From Parelaphostrongylus tenuis (Eukaryota; Nematoda; Chromadorea; Rhabditida; Metastrongylidae), in assembly GCA_019055375.1 (NCBI GenBank), contig JAHQIW010000180.1, positions 158,609 through 222,608 on the forward strand: DNA of 64,000 nucleotides, read 5' to 3'. The position numbers and the translations under genes were made by a program. Positions 24,416 to 34,854 of this stretch are shown here, one piece after another. The number at the start of each line of letters is the position of its first letter. The first letter of the stretch is position 1. The notes below the pieces were generated by a model. The model had not been told where the DNA came from. It did no database searches and worked only from the letters and a program-made list of their open reading frames with translations.

Positions 24416-27400
24416 GTATACTTAATCAACAAGAGTTCTTTATTCAATGCTTTTTATGGCAATGTTATAATTTTGTAATGATAAGGTGCATGCCACTATA
24501 TAATTGAATTCTTTCGACGATGTAAGGTATCGAAGCTCTCAGTAACCGACCGTAATCAGATTTGATTTGATGAGCACATTTTGGCATTGAACACATTTTA
24601 GAGTTATAGCTACTGAATATATACAAAAGTAGTCAATAAGAATTCTTTGTTTTGCTGCTTTTTTAGCATTCACTGGACGGTTTTTCGATTGCATCAGTAT
24701 TTTATATCGCAGGAGGATTGATAGCACGGCTACGACCTCTATGGTTAAGTGGGGTAGCACCCTCCTCCGGTAAAAAAGAAACCGGCACCCAATTCGCGGC
24801 TGAAGCTTAGAGTTGGATATCAGTGAGTAATTTTGGGCTGAAGTGTTCAATGCAGGTGTAGTGTAGTCGTAATGCTGTTCTAATTGCTTTTATTATTGCA
24901 CGAGCCGACATCACATGTGTTATACAGTGAGAATTCAGCACTTCTTATGCATGATTCATTTCTTTGCATTCACAGATCTCACAACTCTTCAAATCTCAAA
25001 TGCATGTGGGTTTGGCTGCTGCTTGCTAATTCTTGTCATCGTTATGAATTTCGTAGAGTGCTCGTTTGTTTGAGTCAGTTTATTGGATTTCTTGCGTCCA
25101 CGGTATCATGATCCTATGTAGGACTAGAGAGAGTGACCAAATTTAAGAATAGTTTAGTAAATATTTACCGGCCTCCGAGCAATAAGAGACTAGGTGAGTT
25201 TGCTCAAGGAAATCGTTGAAGACACTGAGAATCTTAGAAGCCACATGGAGTGATGAGCCTGGAAGTTCCTTGAGAAGGCTACCATCAGGATATCAGCAAA
25301 AAATTAAGTTACCATAGAAGCATCTAATCATCGTCAGTGCTCCTAACACTGAGACGCTTTAGATTCCAACTAAAGTATCCCATCCTGAGTATCTCATATC
25401 ACCTGTATCCAAATCGATAAAGCTAGTCCACTGCGCACCACGGAGACTGCATAATTTAACACAGTTCAACCTTCAATCACTCTACTCGGACGTTTAAAGT
25501 CCACGTTTTTTGAGGGCGCTAGTAGCAAATTTTTCTACTTAGCGCTTCAATACACAAAAAGGATAAATTCTTATTTTTGACCTCAGCAGTGGTATGGTGT
25601 TATAGATCTATATCCAATAATGTAGAATGATTTAAGTTTGGCTCTGAATAGAAATCGAATCCATATCTTAATGTTTCCAGGGGCGCGTGCTAACCTATTG
25701 CACTACCGGGGCCTCTGTTCTGCTAACACTTATGCCGATATGTGCTTACCAACCCGAAAAATTGAGGGTTAGTTGCTGACAGATCGATATATTCTTTTGC
25801 AGAAAAAGTAGAAGAAGAACAACAGCTCCGGTAGTGCAATAGCATAGCGCGCGTCATCGTGAAAGTGGGGATGCAGGTCCAGTGTCCGCCAGGTCTAAAG
25901 TTTTGCATATCACTCGACACTGTCGGAAAAGCAAGAAGTTCGATATGCACTAAACAAACATTGGCATACTTGTCGCTTTCGGAGAGAAGCTTACGCCACG
26001 AAATGTTACTGGCGCAGGCTTTGGTCGTCCACTTTCAATTTGTCGAGTCGCACGAGACCCTGCCTCCTCGCACTGCCTTTCATCTTCAACTAAAGCGTCT
26101 ACGAAGATCATTACTACCAGTTATCATTTTACGACTGATGCAACAGATGAGTACAATCAGGCACGTTTTATCATCTTATCAATGAGCACTTTGTCCCCAG
26201 TGATGTGTCATATCGCGAGTGAACTTATTCGAGTCTTTAACATCTGAAACTGGAAAAACCAACAAGATCGGATACTCACATGGAAGATTTCAACTGGGAG
26301 AAGTGAGAATACAAAATGTCTTGCAGGACTTTTGCCCGGCAAACATTTTTTCGGTGAAATTTATTCAGAACAAGAAAGGCATCTGAATTGTGAAACATGA
26401 TAATTGCCTAAAGATGCGAATCATGAATTTATTGACCTTATCTCTGGAGGCAAAAGATGATTTTTGCTTCAGCAACGCTCTAAAATAGATTTAAGATGGA
26501 AATGAATTCTGACCCTCGAAAAAATCTTGTGGTTAGAATATGATGAGCAAAACTCCTTTCTTTATTAAATGCTTCAAGGGAGTGCGCGGATACGACACTG
26601 CTCTTGTCAAGGGTCTGACACTTCTGCTGATTCCTCAGTGCTTTGAACAAAATTTCACATCACATTTCCATTATCAATGAGTGGAGAAAGGGGAGGTCAC
26701 ATGTGAAGAATTTTTACACGGCCAGGCAGAAAAGCTATTTAGCACAAAACAAGTTGGCCCAAAAAGCGGAACCCATGCAGTTGTGATTTGCTGATGCCAC
26801 CATTGATAGCGCAGCTTGTCCCGTTACCACATCACGCCTTGATCTTCCGTTTTTGTCAGAGACGCCTAATTTATATAGTGTACTATGATGGCTCCATAAG
26901 TTCGACGATACAGAAAAGATGGGATTGCGTATAAGTATATCAAAGACCCAGATGCGATTCCTTGATTACACAAATCACTTCGCAAGCCTTCCTCAGTCAT
27001 TCATTGACGATGCTACACCACATTAGAAAGGTCTTTTAAAAAACGTAGTATTCAAATCGCCAAGTTTGAAATAGGTACTGAAGTTCTAGTGGAAATGCCT
27101 CGTCCGGCGAAAAGGCATTCAAGAACTTATGCTCGAAAGCGATGTACGCCTTCCGTAAAATGTTGAACTATCGAATGATTACTAAAAGTCTGGTGAGAGA
27201 CCATGCACCAACACCGGAAAGATAAAAATTGCACTCCGAAGGTGAAACGCGATTCTCTCCTGGCTACTACAGCTCACTAATAAGGCTTTTTTTGAAATCA
27301 AGTGCAGTTTTGAAGTTTCCGAAACCCAGACTACCGAACAACTTACAACAAATGTAATGGAGGAGGAAGGAAAAAGTCCTTTTCCGGAAGTGTTAACTGG

Positions 27401-30400
27401 GTTCAGAGTTATGTGCTCTCCACATCAATTGCATTGACAGGTTATTGTTGACAGCCAACGCACAGGGTCAGCCTTCTACGGACTTCACACTAATCTTTTA
27501 GAGTTTGTTTATAGTTTGAAATCTAGATTTCGACTAAACTTGTCTTGCAAAGGTCTTTGTAGCGCCGTGTAAGCGAGATTAAGGATGTTACGTTCCAAAC
27601 GTATATTACGAGTAGTTAGCCAGCTGGGATAAAAACGCGCAGCCGAAAGGTCGATGCTAGAGTATCCCGTATCTGCAAATAAGTGAAAGGATCCAGAAGA
27701 TCCGACCTACGTCAACGATGGAACATCAAAGACGCCGTTCTACACGCCAGAATACCGAAAATTAGGTGGGCTGGACACGTGATGGCGCTTCAACGACAAC
27801 CAAATGGACGAAAGCCGTTTACCGGCTGAATTCCTCGGGATATCAAGCGCTCTACAGGAAGACCCCAACACGATGATCCGATTTCTTTACGAAAGACTTG
27901 AAAGAGAGATTGAGCCATTCTTGCACGCGATAGGGAAAAAGTGAGAAGTGTTCCTGGTGCTCGCTCGAGTCACTCCACGATCAACGGGACAACAGGTGAT
28001 ACAGGTGATACATCCAGCTGCTTGAACTTTATAGCGAGCTTAGTTGGCCATGTAATATGAAAGTAAAAACTAATAGCCATAGAACAATAGAAAAAAGTCT
28101 CCTCTACTCCAAAATGATCAGCGAAATCGCGTTTCTTCTCTGGTCACGCTGCACGCAGCGATTTCGACAGAAGATTTCAACAGATGCGAAACTCGTTATT
28201 TCATTAAAAACATTATCTCCTTTGAAAAGTTCTAAATTTTTTCAATTATTCTGGTACAATACAATTTTCTTTACAAGCTCATATGAATGTAGTGCACATA
28301 TGAATTTTATGACAAAAAAAACTTTGAGGGTAAGATATAAATTTTTCTATAGTACACCACTTCTTGTAGATTTTTGAAAGAAACCAAATCCAGTCTCAGA
28401 ACTATCGAAGTCTGAGCTATTTGTTAATCAATGAAATGTTAATAAAGAAATCAAGAAAGATCTTAGTCGAGTAAACAAACATTCAACTAGAAACATGGTT
28501 TTATTTTTGCTGCTACATCACATTTGAAAGGGCTTTCTAGCATATGACGTAAAAATTGTCGGCTCGGTCCTGAAAAGTCAAACAATGTTGAGAGAAGGAC
28601 AGAGCGAGAGCTTTGGTTGGATCTCTAAGCCATGACTTAACATCAGTTTGCAATCATTTTGAAGTCATCACAAAGATTTTTCTATTTTTCTGGAACAATT
28701 CAAGAAAGCTGATGTAGAGTTCTCAGGTTGTATAACCTCTCTCAGACGCTTTTTCGTGATGTTTCGAAATCATTTATCACCTCTCTTGAAAAGTACACGT
28801 TTTCCCTGCAGCGCTTTTGCATAGGGATTAAAAGACGTTTTGTATTTATCAAGACTATGTGTTCCTCTCTTACTGAAAATGCTTAGAAAGGAATAAAGAT
28901 GATTTCAATGCCTATATTTGCAGGTGCGTTTCGGCGGTGGCCCTAGGAGACACTTCCCGTACCCGCGGGTACCAGCGCGTTACCCTGCACCAGAGGTATA
29001 CATTATCTCAAACGACTAGTTAATTATGTCAAGGCTTCTTTCCGTTAGGAGATGGATTCCTACTCTTTTCATTGTACGCTTTGAAAAATGCAAAGTTCTC
29101 AGTATATGACACTGATTATCTATGCAGTCCACCTTTTACATTTACTATGCACTTTTCGCATTCAGAATCGTTTTCTTGCATCTAGTGTCCACGAAGATCT
29201 CGAAACTTTTGCGTTCGAGCATAGATGCCGCTTGAGGATTGATGTAGTCTTTAGATTTGTCATTAAATCTTACACTTGATAAAGTAGAAGTTTTCTGAGG
29301 CCCAGGAAAAGGAGGGCTCGTAAAAGATTCGGCTTGAGTGTTCCCACATGGACGTAAGAGTTAGTTGTTCACAAACAAAGTACACCAATATACCTATCCC
29401 GCAAAAGATACACTTTGTGGACCTATAGCGGACGAAATCAACACCCTGTATGCGATGAACGCGATCACTACCATTGCGCTACCTCCTTGCAGACAATATA
29501 CTTCTAGAACACCACTGATATTCACTTTGGCAGATTTGTACTTGCTATTTGTCTTTGGCAACACGGAAATAATGTAATATTGAGGATAGGAGACAAATGA
29601 GTAAGATCAAAACTCCACGACGAAAATCTGCTTGATTTACTTGTTGATCGCGCTGTATACCGTGACGAAAATATGTCACAGAATCACTGATTTCATGGTT
29701 TTACGATTACGTTATTCGCAATTTTTAAGATTTCACACTGGCCCATGATTAGAATGAAGCCGCTGTATCACATGACTGCAGAAGAAGCTCACGCACTATA
29801 ACCTGTTTTTTGATTTCCTTATTATTCCAGAAAAAGACAACTACACTACCACCGGTTATGCTCACGCTAGGTCCAGGTCACACACCTTTTTCAAGGCCGC
29901 CATACAAGGTATACTTCGTATTGAAAATGGCGCCATTTAGACCTTTTTACTACGACTGATCGCTTTATCTTGAAATGATGACTTGCTTTACATTGCACAA
30001 CATTCTATTTTCCGCAGAAGGCGTGAAATAACACGAAGCTCTGATGAACCGGAATGAATAATGAATGAAGAATATACGGAAGAATTTGATGCATAAAATC
30101 TTGATGATTACCTATGACGATGGCCCACTCCATATGGTCATATTGTTGATTTATTGCCCTTTGTGGTGGAAGCATCCCTTCCTTGCCAAAACGAGGACAA
30201 AATTACCAGTTAAGATGATGACATCGTAGCTTCACACATTGATTTTCGAGGTTTTATTCAAATATTTTTCTTCGTCAAATTTCAGGTTAAATTAGTAGGG
30301 ATTCGAAAATCTTTCTGAAGCTTCTGTCCTGATTACCTTGTTACGAAAACTTACGAAAACGATGAAGGTGAAGAGAACTAGCACCACTGAACATAGCTTA

Positions 30401-30659
30401 AGATAAGAGATAAGGCTGCCATATAATTTGTGATGTTCGTAGACTCTCATTTTTCATTCACTTGTAGACTTTCAAAATTTATTCAAAAAGCCCTAAGATA
30501 TTTCCACCCCGACACTTTTGACTCGTGCGCTTATTCTCATTGCTACATCAAAGTCGCCATCATGTGCATTTCTGCCCAGTTCGTACTTCGAGCATGACTT
30601 GTTCGAAATTTTAGCTTTCCATCTAGGCGTATTTTTGGAACGGATACAAAGTGATATAA
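20859..30659 (+). CDS. Secreted proline-rich protein, unrecognised (multi-exon)
   Basis: Exons 20,859-21,073, 22,698-22,794, 28,924-28,995 and 29,831-29,908 join in phase (2, 0, 0), and a short last exon at 30,627-30,659 would end with TAA, giving about 163 residues. Residues 1-17 are a signal peptide (MPLLILLLTLSSGWSHQ). The mature part is polar and then Pro/Arg-rich: LWLGDGFVRIPRRPV in exon 2, GGGPRRHFPYPRVPARYP in exon 3, LPPVMLTLGPGHTPFSRPPY in exon 4. No Cys, no known domain. Introns hold SINEs, a mariner piece and a LINE. The exon 2 donor (GAG/GTAGAG) is one of several; the frame stays open to 22,951. The last exon is uncertain, because a different frame at 30,629-30,799 (VPPMYPSPQLLQ...) also looks coding. 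I do not recognise the protein and assign no function. Confidence 0.55.
21225..21340 (+). repeat. tRNA-derived SINE copy with perfect B box
   Basis: Contains CTCCCGGAAAGAGTGAGAT, then GGGTTCGAATCCC (21,262-21,274), then GCAAATGTTTTTGCACACCAC and a TTGTAACATCATACC tail. Its left part (A box) is damaged. Confidence 0.8.
21485..21620 (+). repeat. tRNA-derived SINE copy, nearly complete
   Basis: Carries the A-box-like GGTAGTGCAACGGTTCAGC, CGCTCCGCGAAACAGTGAGAT, a B-box-like GGTTCAAATTCC, GACGCGATCG and the CACACCACTCTACATTATTG tail. It is the best copy for deriving a consensus. Confidence 0.8.
21685..21960 (-). mobile_element. mariner (DD34D) transposase C-terminal fragment
   Basis: Minus-strand frame reads HVILHQDNTRPHIARLTSQK and later SPDTAPSDYYLFGPL. 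The Asp of QDN and the Asp of PSDYY are separated by exactly 34 residues, the mariner signature. The N-terminal two thirds with the DNA-binding domain and first Asp are absent, so the fragment is inactive. It lies in intron 1 of the plus-strand secreted-protein gene. Confidence 0.9.
22698..22794 (+). CDS. Secreted-protein gene exon 2
   Basis: The acceptor TTTTTCAG is strong and its first base completes the split codon from exon 1, giving ISLWLGDGFVRIPRRPVI. With the donor GAG/GTAGAG the exon is 97 bases and leaves phase 0, as exon 3 needs. Read-through would add VENQQKSSVV and beyond. Confidence 0.5.
22952..24335. other. Intronic or intergenic, decayed coding-like patch
   Basis: Between 23,665 and 24,000 the plus strand shows short frames with protein-like runs (VEEPPKIIPADLPHIYHS; LADYNVTLCDEGLSFDILF), broken by stops and frame changes. 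It looks like an old transposon gene. I cannot assign a family. The rest of the stretch shows nothing. Confidence 0.3.
24336..24420. repeat. TATATG/TA microsatellite
   Basis: About seven TATATG-like units followed by a pure TA run. The minus-strand ORF across it (24,265-24,447, HIHIHIHI) is a product of the repeat. Confidence 0.95.
24421..25570. other. Intronic, nothing recognised
   Basis: AT-rich sequence with no supported exon. ORFs at 24,539-24,850 minus and 24,884-25,111 plus have no family features or splice partners. Confidence 0.4.
25590..25720 (-). repeat. tRNA-derived SINE copy, decayed
   Basis: Reverse complement carries GGTAGTGCAATAGGTTAGCACGCGC and a B-box-like GGATTCGATTTC, then the ACATTATTGGATATAGATC tail. 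It faces the copy at 25,808-25,935 with their heads together. Confidence 0.7.
25808..25935 (+). repeat. tRNA-derived SINE copy, decayed
   Basis: Carries CGGTAGTGCAATAGCATAGCG, GTGAAAGTGGGGATGCAGGTCC and the CGACACTGTCGG remnant of the tail. With the previous copy it makes a head-to-head inverted pair about 90 bases apart. Confidence 0.65.
26700..28040 (+). mobile_element. RTE-like LINE, reverse transcriptase remnant
   Basis: Plus-strand pieces match the C-terminal part of RTE-type reverse transcriptases: KMGLRISISKTQMRF near 26,915-26,960 (thumb-region motif of the type GLRINxxKTQ) and NIKDAVLHARIPKIRWAGHV at about 27,723-27,783, followed by IPRDIKRSTGRPQ near 27,833-27,870, the segment before the 3' end. 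Stops and frameshifts are frequent, so it is dead. No endonuclease domain is recognisable upstream. Confidence 0.75.
28924..28995 (+). CDS. Secreted-protein gene exon 3
   Basis: A GC-rich 72-base island between TTTGCAG and a GTATAC donor encodes VRFGGGPRRHFPYPRVPARY and a few more residues. It is bounded by good splice sites in an AT-rich background. The internal VRFGG could tempt a FMRFamide-like call, but no dibasic context fits. Confidence 0.6.
29831..29908 (+). CDS. Secreted-protein gene exon 4
   Basis: A 78-base exon between TTATTCCAG and AAG/GTATAC encodes KKTTTLPPVMLTLGPGHT and then PFSRPPYK. Same phase and same donor hexamer as exon 3. Confidence 0.6.
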
Positions 30660-30986
30660 TCGTTCCGCCTATGTATCCATCACCACAACTCTTACAAGCG
30701 ATCAGTTATAATGCACCTCAAATCATGCATTCTTCTCTACCGTTAGAACATATCACGCAGTGTTCCCCTATATCTTATTTCCATACCGACATAGAGTAAC
30801 AATGTTAAAAGTTTATCCACGTATCACGGAAGGCATTTACCAAATCGGTAAATCAGAAGCATGGACTATATCTGCTGAATGCGTCCGAGTTTGAGGGAGC
30901 ACAGGGTCGTTTTTAGCCCTTCTCCTGTGCGCAGCTGAGGACGATCCACATATTCTTGCTGATAACCGACCAGAAATCATTCAATC

Positions 30987-31007
30987 GGGGGGATGGGGGG
31001 GGGGGGG
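30987..31007. repeat. Poly-G tract
   Basis: A run of G bases interrupted by a single AT (six G, then 13 G). Unusual in AT-rich DNA and prone to sequencing error. Confidence 0.9.
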
Positions 31008-34000
31008 TTGTGGGTAGAAAAGTAGAATAATCTGATGACATAGTTTACGTGTTTCATGAGATGTGTTATGGCACTTATAGAGTGCTAGAAACGTGTCTCG
31101 ACCTCTCAGCCTCATCACTAGCACTGTGCCTATCGTTTAGAACAATCCTTGTTAGGGGATATACTTCTACTTTTAGAGAAATCGACGACAAGGATGTCAC
31201 ACTGCACGCGCAAGGTGAAAAGATCACGCTGCAATGTAGTGATCAACAGTCAATTGCTCATGGTTGCTAAATTGAAAAACAATAGTTTGGAATGCTTAGC
31301 CAAACGTTCACAGTGAAAACCAGATTAATCTATCTCCACACAAAACCCTCATCATAAAGAATTTGCGTCGACATAAAACCCACCGCAAAATTGTCGTCTA
31401 ATCATTACGAAAATCTGCTGTTTCAGGCCAGAACTACGTTGCTTTTCCCCTCCAAGAAGTACAAGAACAATTTTATTGTGTTTAACAAGAAAGAACTTCT
31501 GAAGACCACGACAGGAAGCCCGTTTCTCTAATTTTAATGGCTACCAAATCAGTCGTTTACTGTTTATTCAAATAAAGTGCTAATGAACAATAAACACCTC
31601 GTCCCGAAAGGGAATTTCGTGCAAGTTGGAATCGAATTTTCCTAAGAGTGAAAAACACTTCTGATAACTTGTTAACCCAAGACTAATTATCCATACATTG
31701 GTTTTTTCGATTATTTGGAGAACTTGACGAGTTAAAAATGTAATGCTTTGTAGAGGAGACTATGTTCCAGGGATCGAAAGTGACATTTGATTTCTATAGC
31801 TGAAGCAGAGAATTTGAAGCGATTGGAAAGCATAATCTCAGGCTCAGGAGCATTGGTTCCAGATTCTGCTCGAATCTGAGACTCTTGTGGTTATTTCAAA
31901 CGAATTGAAAGAGTGATCTACACAAATTTACGGCAAAAATAAAGAAAGACTTCTTAGAAACTTTTCTTTAACACGAGGTTCACAAATTTTTTTCAAAATC
32001 TATAAGAGGCGTTTTCGGCGACTTCGCTTCCATGAAGCCTACACTTAGTGAGCCATACTATACCTGATATTCTGTCCATAAAACTATATTTAGTAAAAAC
32101 CTATTGCAAAAATCAATCCAAATGTCTACTGTCTTAGTGGATACCCACTTTCGAACTTTTCTATAGGAAAAAGGTCATCTGTGTGTAGCCACTCACTATA
32201 GTTAGAAAGCTTTACTCAAAGTAGAAAATCAATCCGAAATAAGACGCCACAAGATTTATGATTTTCTGGCGCTTCCCCTTCCAATCCATTCCTCAACTTT
32301 TAGGATTTATCCAAAAAGTCTTAACGATTTTGAGGCTAACGTTTTTAACTTGTGTCGCAAGATTCTCAACACTACCTCAATGTCGTCTTCGTTGTGCCCT
32401 CCCTTTTTTATGTACCCACGTTATTATGTTTCACATGATTCCCTGCCGCTAAAAATGAGTTGAAAATAAAATAGAAGGTAAAAACTTACAAGGTTCCTTG
32501 GGATTGAGACTCCTAAAAGATCTGCAAGAGGAATCAAGCCATGAAAGTCAAGAACTTCTGTGGATATTGTAATGGTTTAAAGATCAAAACCCGCCATTCA
32601 ACTACTGTAATTCTTCAAATACGAATTTTGACAAGAAAATGTGCACAGGAGACATTACGTGGGATTCAGAAAGTCAGGAATTCCTAAAGGTGAATTACTT
32701 GAGTTACTAGGAGTTCCATCCAGTTGGCCGAGTTGTAGATTCTGGTGTTCAGAAGTGTCCTCACTGTAATTGGACACTCTAATCCTCATGCGAACGGTGT
32801 GTATCGTTTTCGATGCACGACTTTATGGAGTCTTTTTCGTTGGAGAAGGCATTTCCACCAGAATTTCAGTAATGATTCGGATTCTTTAATCTCAGCGATT
32901 TCAAGTATATGCTTGAATTTCGGAGAGCTTTCTTAGTGCGCTTTAACAGCGAAAATAGAATTCTGATTCTCAATTGATTTTTACTACACCAAGCTTTACT
33001 TTACTATCGACAGCATGCATTTTGATGAGTGAAGCTAATTTTGGTTTTTGAGAGGATCTCCATACTGTGTTGTAGGATTGATAAGGAGATAACGTTTAAC
33101 CTCGGAATTACTTTGCATATGAGAGGTACATTTGCATTAAAATTATATGAGTTTGCGGGAAAATCATGGAGTAACAAATTTGGAAAAAAACGCATGTCGC
33201 TTGCGAAAATTGAACAGCAGCCGTCCGCAGAGGATTAAGCTTTATATGTTCGCCTAAAGTTAAGCGCTCATCATAGTCAGAACTAATGAAACTGACTCAG
33301 TTCACGTGGATTACTCAACGTTGGTGATTTCCTGAAAAGTGAGTACGATGGTCTTAGGTTTACGTAAGCTAACTGATCATTCACCGCGCGCGAAATGTAG
33401 CGGATTGTCCATTATAGTTTATAGAAACCAATAAAAGAGGATATAGGATAAAGTCGCGACGTTCATCAACGCCTGAAGGATGCGCCATGAAGTCGTATTC
33501 CATTTTTTGGTTTGGTTTGAGGTGATTGAATGCATATTTAGCCTTCTCAACAACTCGTAATGGCAGTGTAGCACCAGTTCAGCGACCACAAAAGGACGGA
33601 AGGCTTGATGAACCATGAGCGTGACATCGAAGAACTGAACTTTTGTGCGACACAGAGCATCCTTAACCACTGCGCTACGTGTGCTCAAGACCAATGAGTC
33701 AGACGAATTTGAACGCCAACTTTTCCTGCTAAAATTTTATCAGGCTACTGCTTTTGGACATCGACATAAGAAAAACAACACAACACTAACCATAACTTTA
33801 TCTCACAACTCAACGAGTTTATAAATTTCTTCTGTATATACCGTGACTACGCCGCTAGACGTCGTATACAACGTGGAGCATTAGCAAGGATAATAACAAA
33901 AATAATAAATTCATTTGCCATATCAGACGTTCAAAATAAGTAGGAAGTGCGTAGATGTTTACATGAATTCAGGTTTGATTGATGATGACAGATATACACA

Positions 34001-34348
34001 AAGACTCAGGCTTATTAAAATTCACCGCGAGCAGCGTTATCCTTTCATTGAAAAGAAAAAGCTAGCGTTATAGTCAATGTAAGCTGATGCACCGGACACA
34101 AGCCGGTGCTTGAAGAGACGAACACAAGAACTGGAAATGAGTAGGAACAAGTTCTACATCGACACCACGAGGAGAAAGAAAACAAAAAACGCTAGACAAA
34201 GAATGTGAGCATTTATTAGGCACAGAAATCACAGCGGAATTGGACTCTACAATATGTGAGAAGCCTCTAGCGAAAATCCGGCCACATAGCTTCCATTGAT
34301 AATTAGATCATGCTTGTTATGTGACTGCATTCTTGCTGCAACCATTGG
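31008..34348. other. Intergenic, no gene seen
   Basis: No supported gene. A tRNA-like segment lies near 33,590-33,690 (reverse complement AGCGCAGTGGTTAAGGATGC), probably a repeat. Downstream of both the plus-strand gene and the Shank gene, which converge here. Confidence 0.45.
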
Positions 34349-34352
34349 TATA

Positions 34353-34396
<44 letters not shown>
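34349..34396. repeat. TA microsatellite
   Basis: About 48 bases of alternating T and A with one slip. Confidence 0.95.
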
Positions 34397-34400
<4 letters not shown>

Positions 34401-34854
34401 ATTCAAAGAGAAAATAATTGTCAAAAGATCGATGTTATATTTCGATAACCGAAAGAGACATGTTCATTCGAAGAAGTGACTCTAAGAAAGCATTTATGAT
34501 ATGCAATCTCTTACAGAGTAAAATCGACCACGTTCAGTTTATTGAGTTTTTTTTCAAGAAACACCGATTTTCTGACCTGGATGAGAGCTACGCGTTACTA
34601 CGATACGATCAACAAGTCGTCGTTCAGCATCTTTTTCTATCAAGAAAGAACAGTTGGGTCACCGATATTATTTTTCCTGACTTTTAATTTCCTCTCTTTT
34701 TGTTCTACTATGATAAATGTAGAATATACCGCGTTTTTGTCGTAAAAGCATTCGAACTGAAGCAAACGACGACTTCTAATGGAGGAAAATAACCGTTTTT
34801 TTCAATTAAGCACATTTTCTACAACATGAAACATGAAAAAATAGTAAAAGGAAG

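Noticed and set aside
28924..28995. FMRFamide-like peptide from the VRFGG motif
   Set aside because: No dibasic cleavage sites around it in the right places, and the rest of the exon is Pro/Arg-rich.
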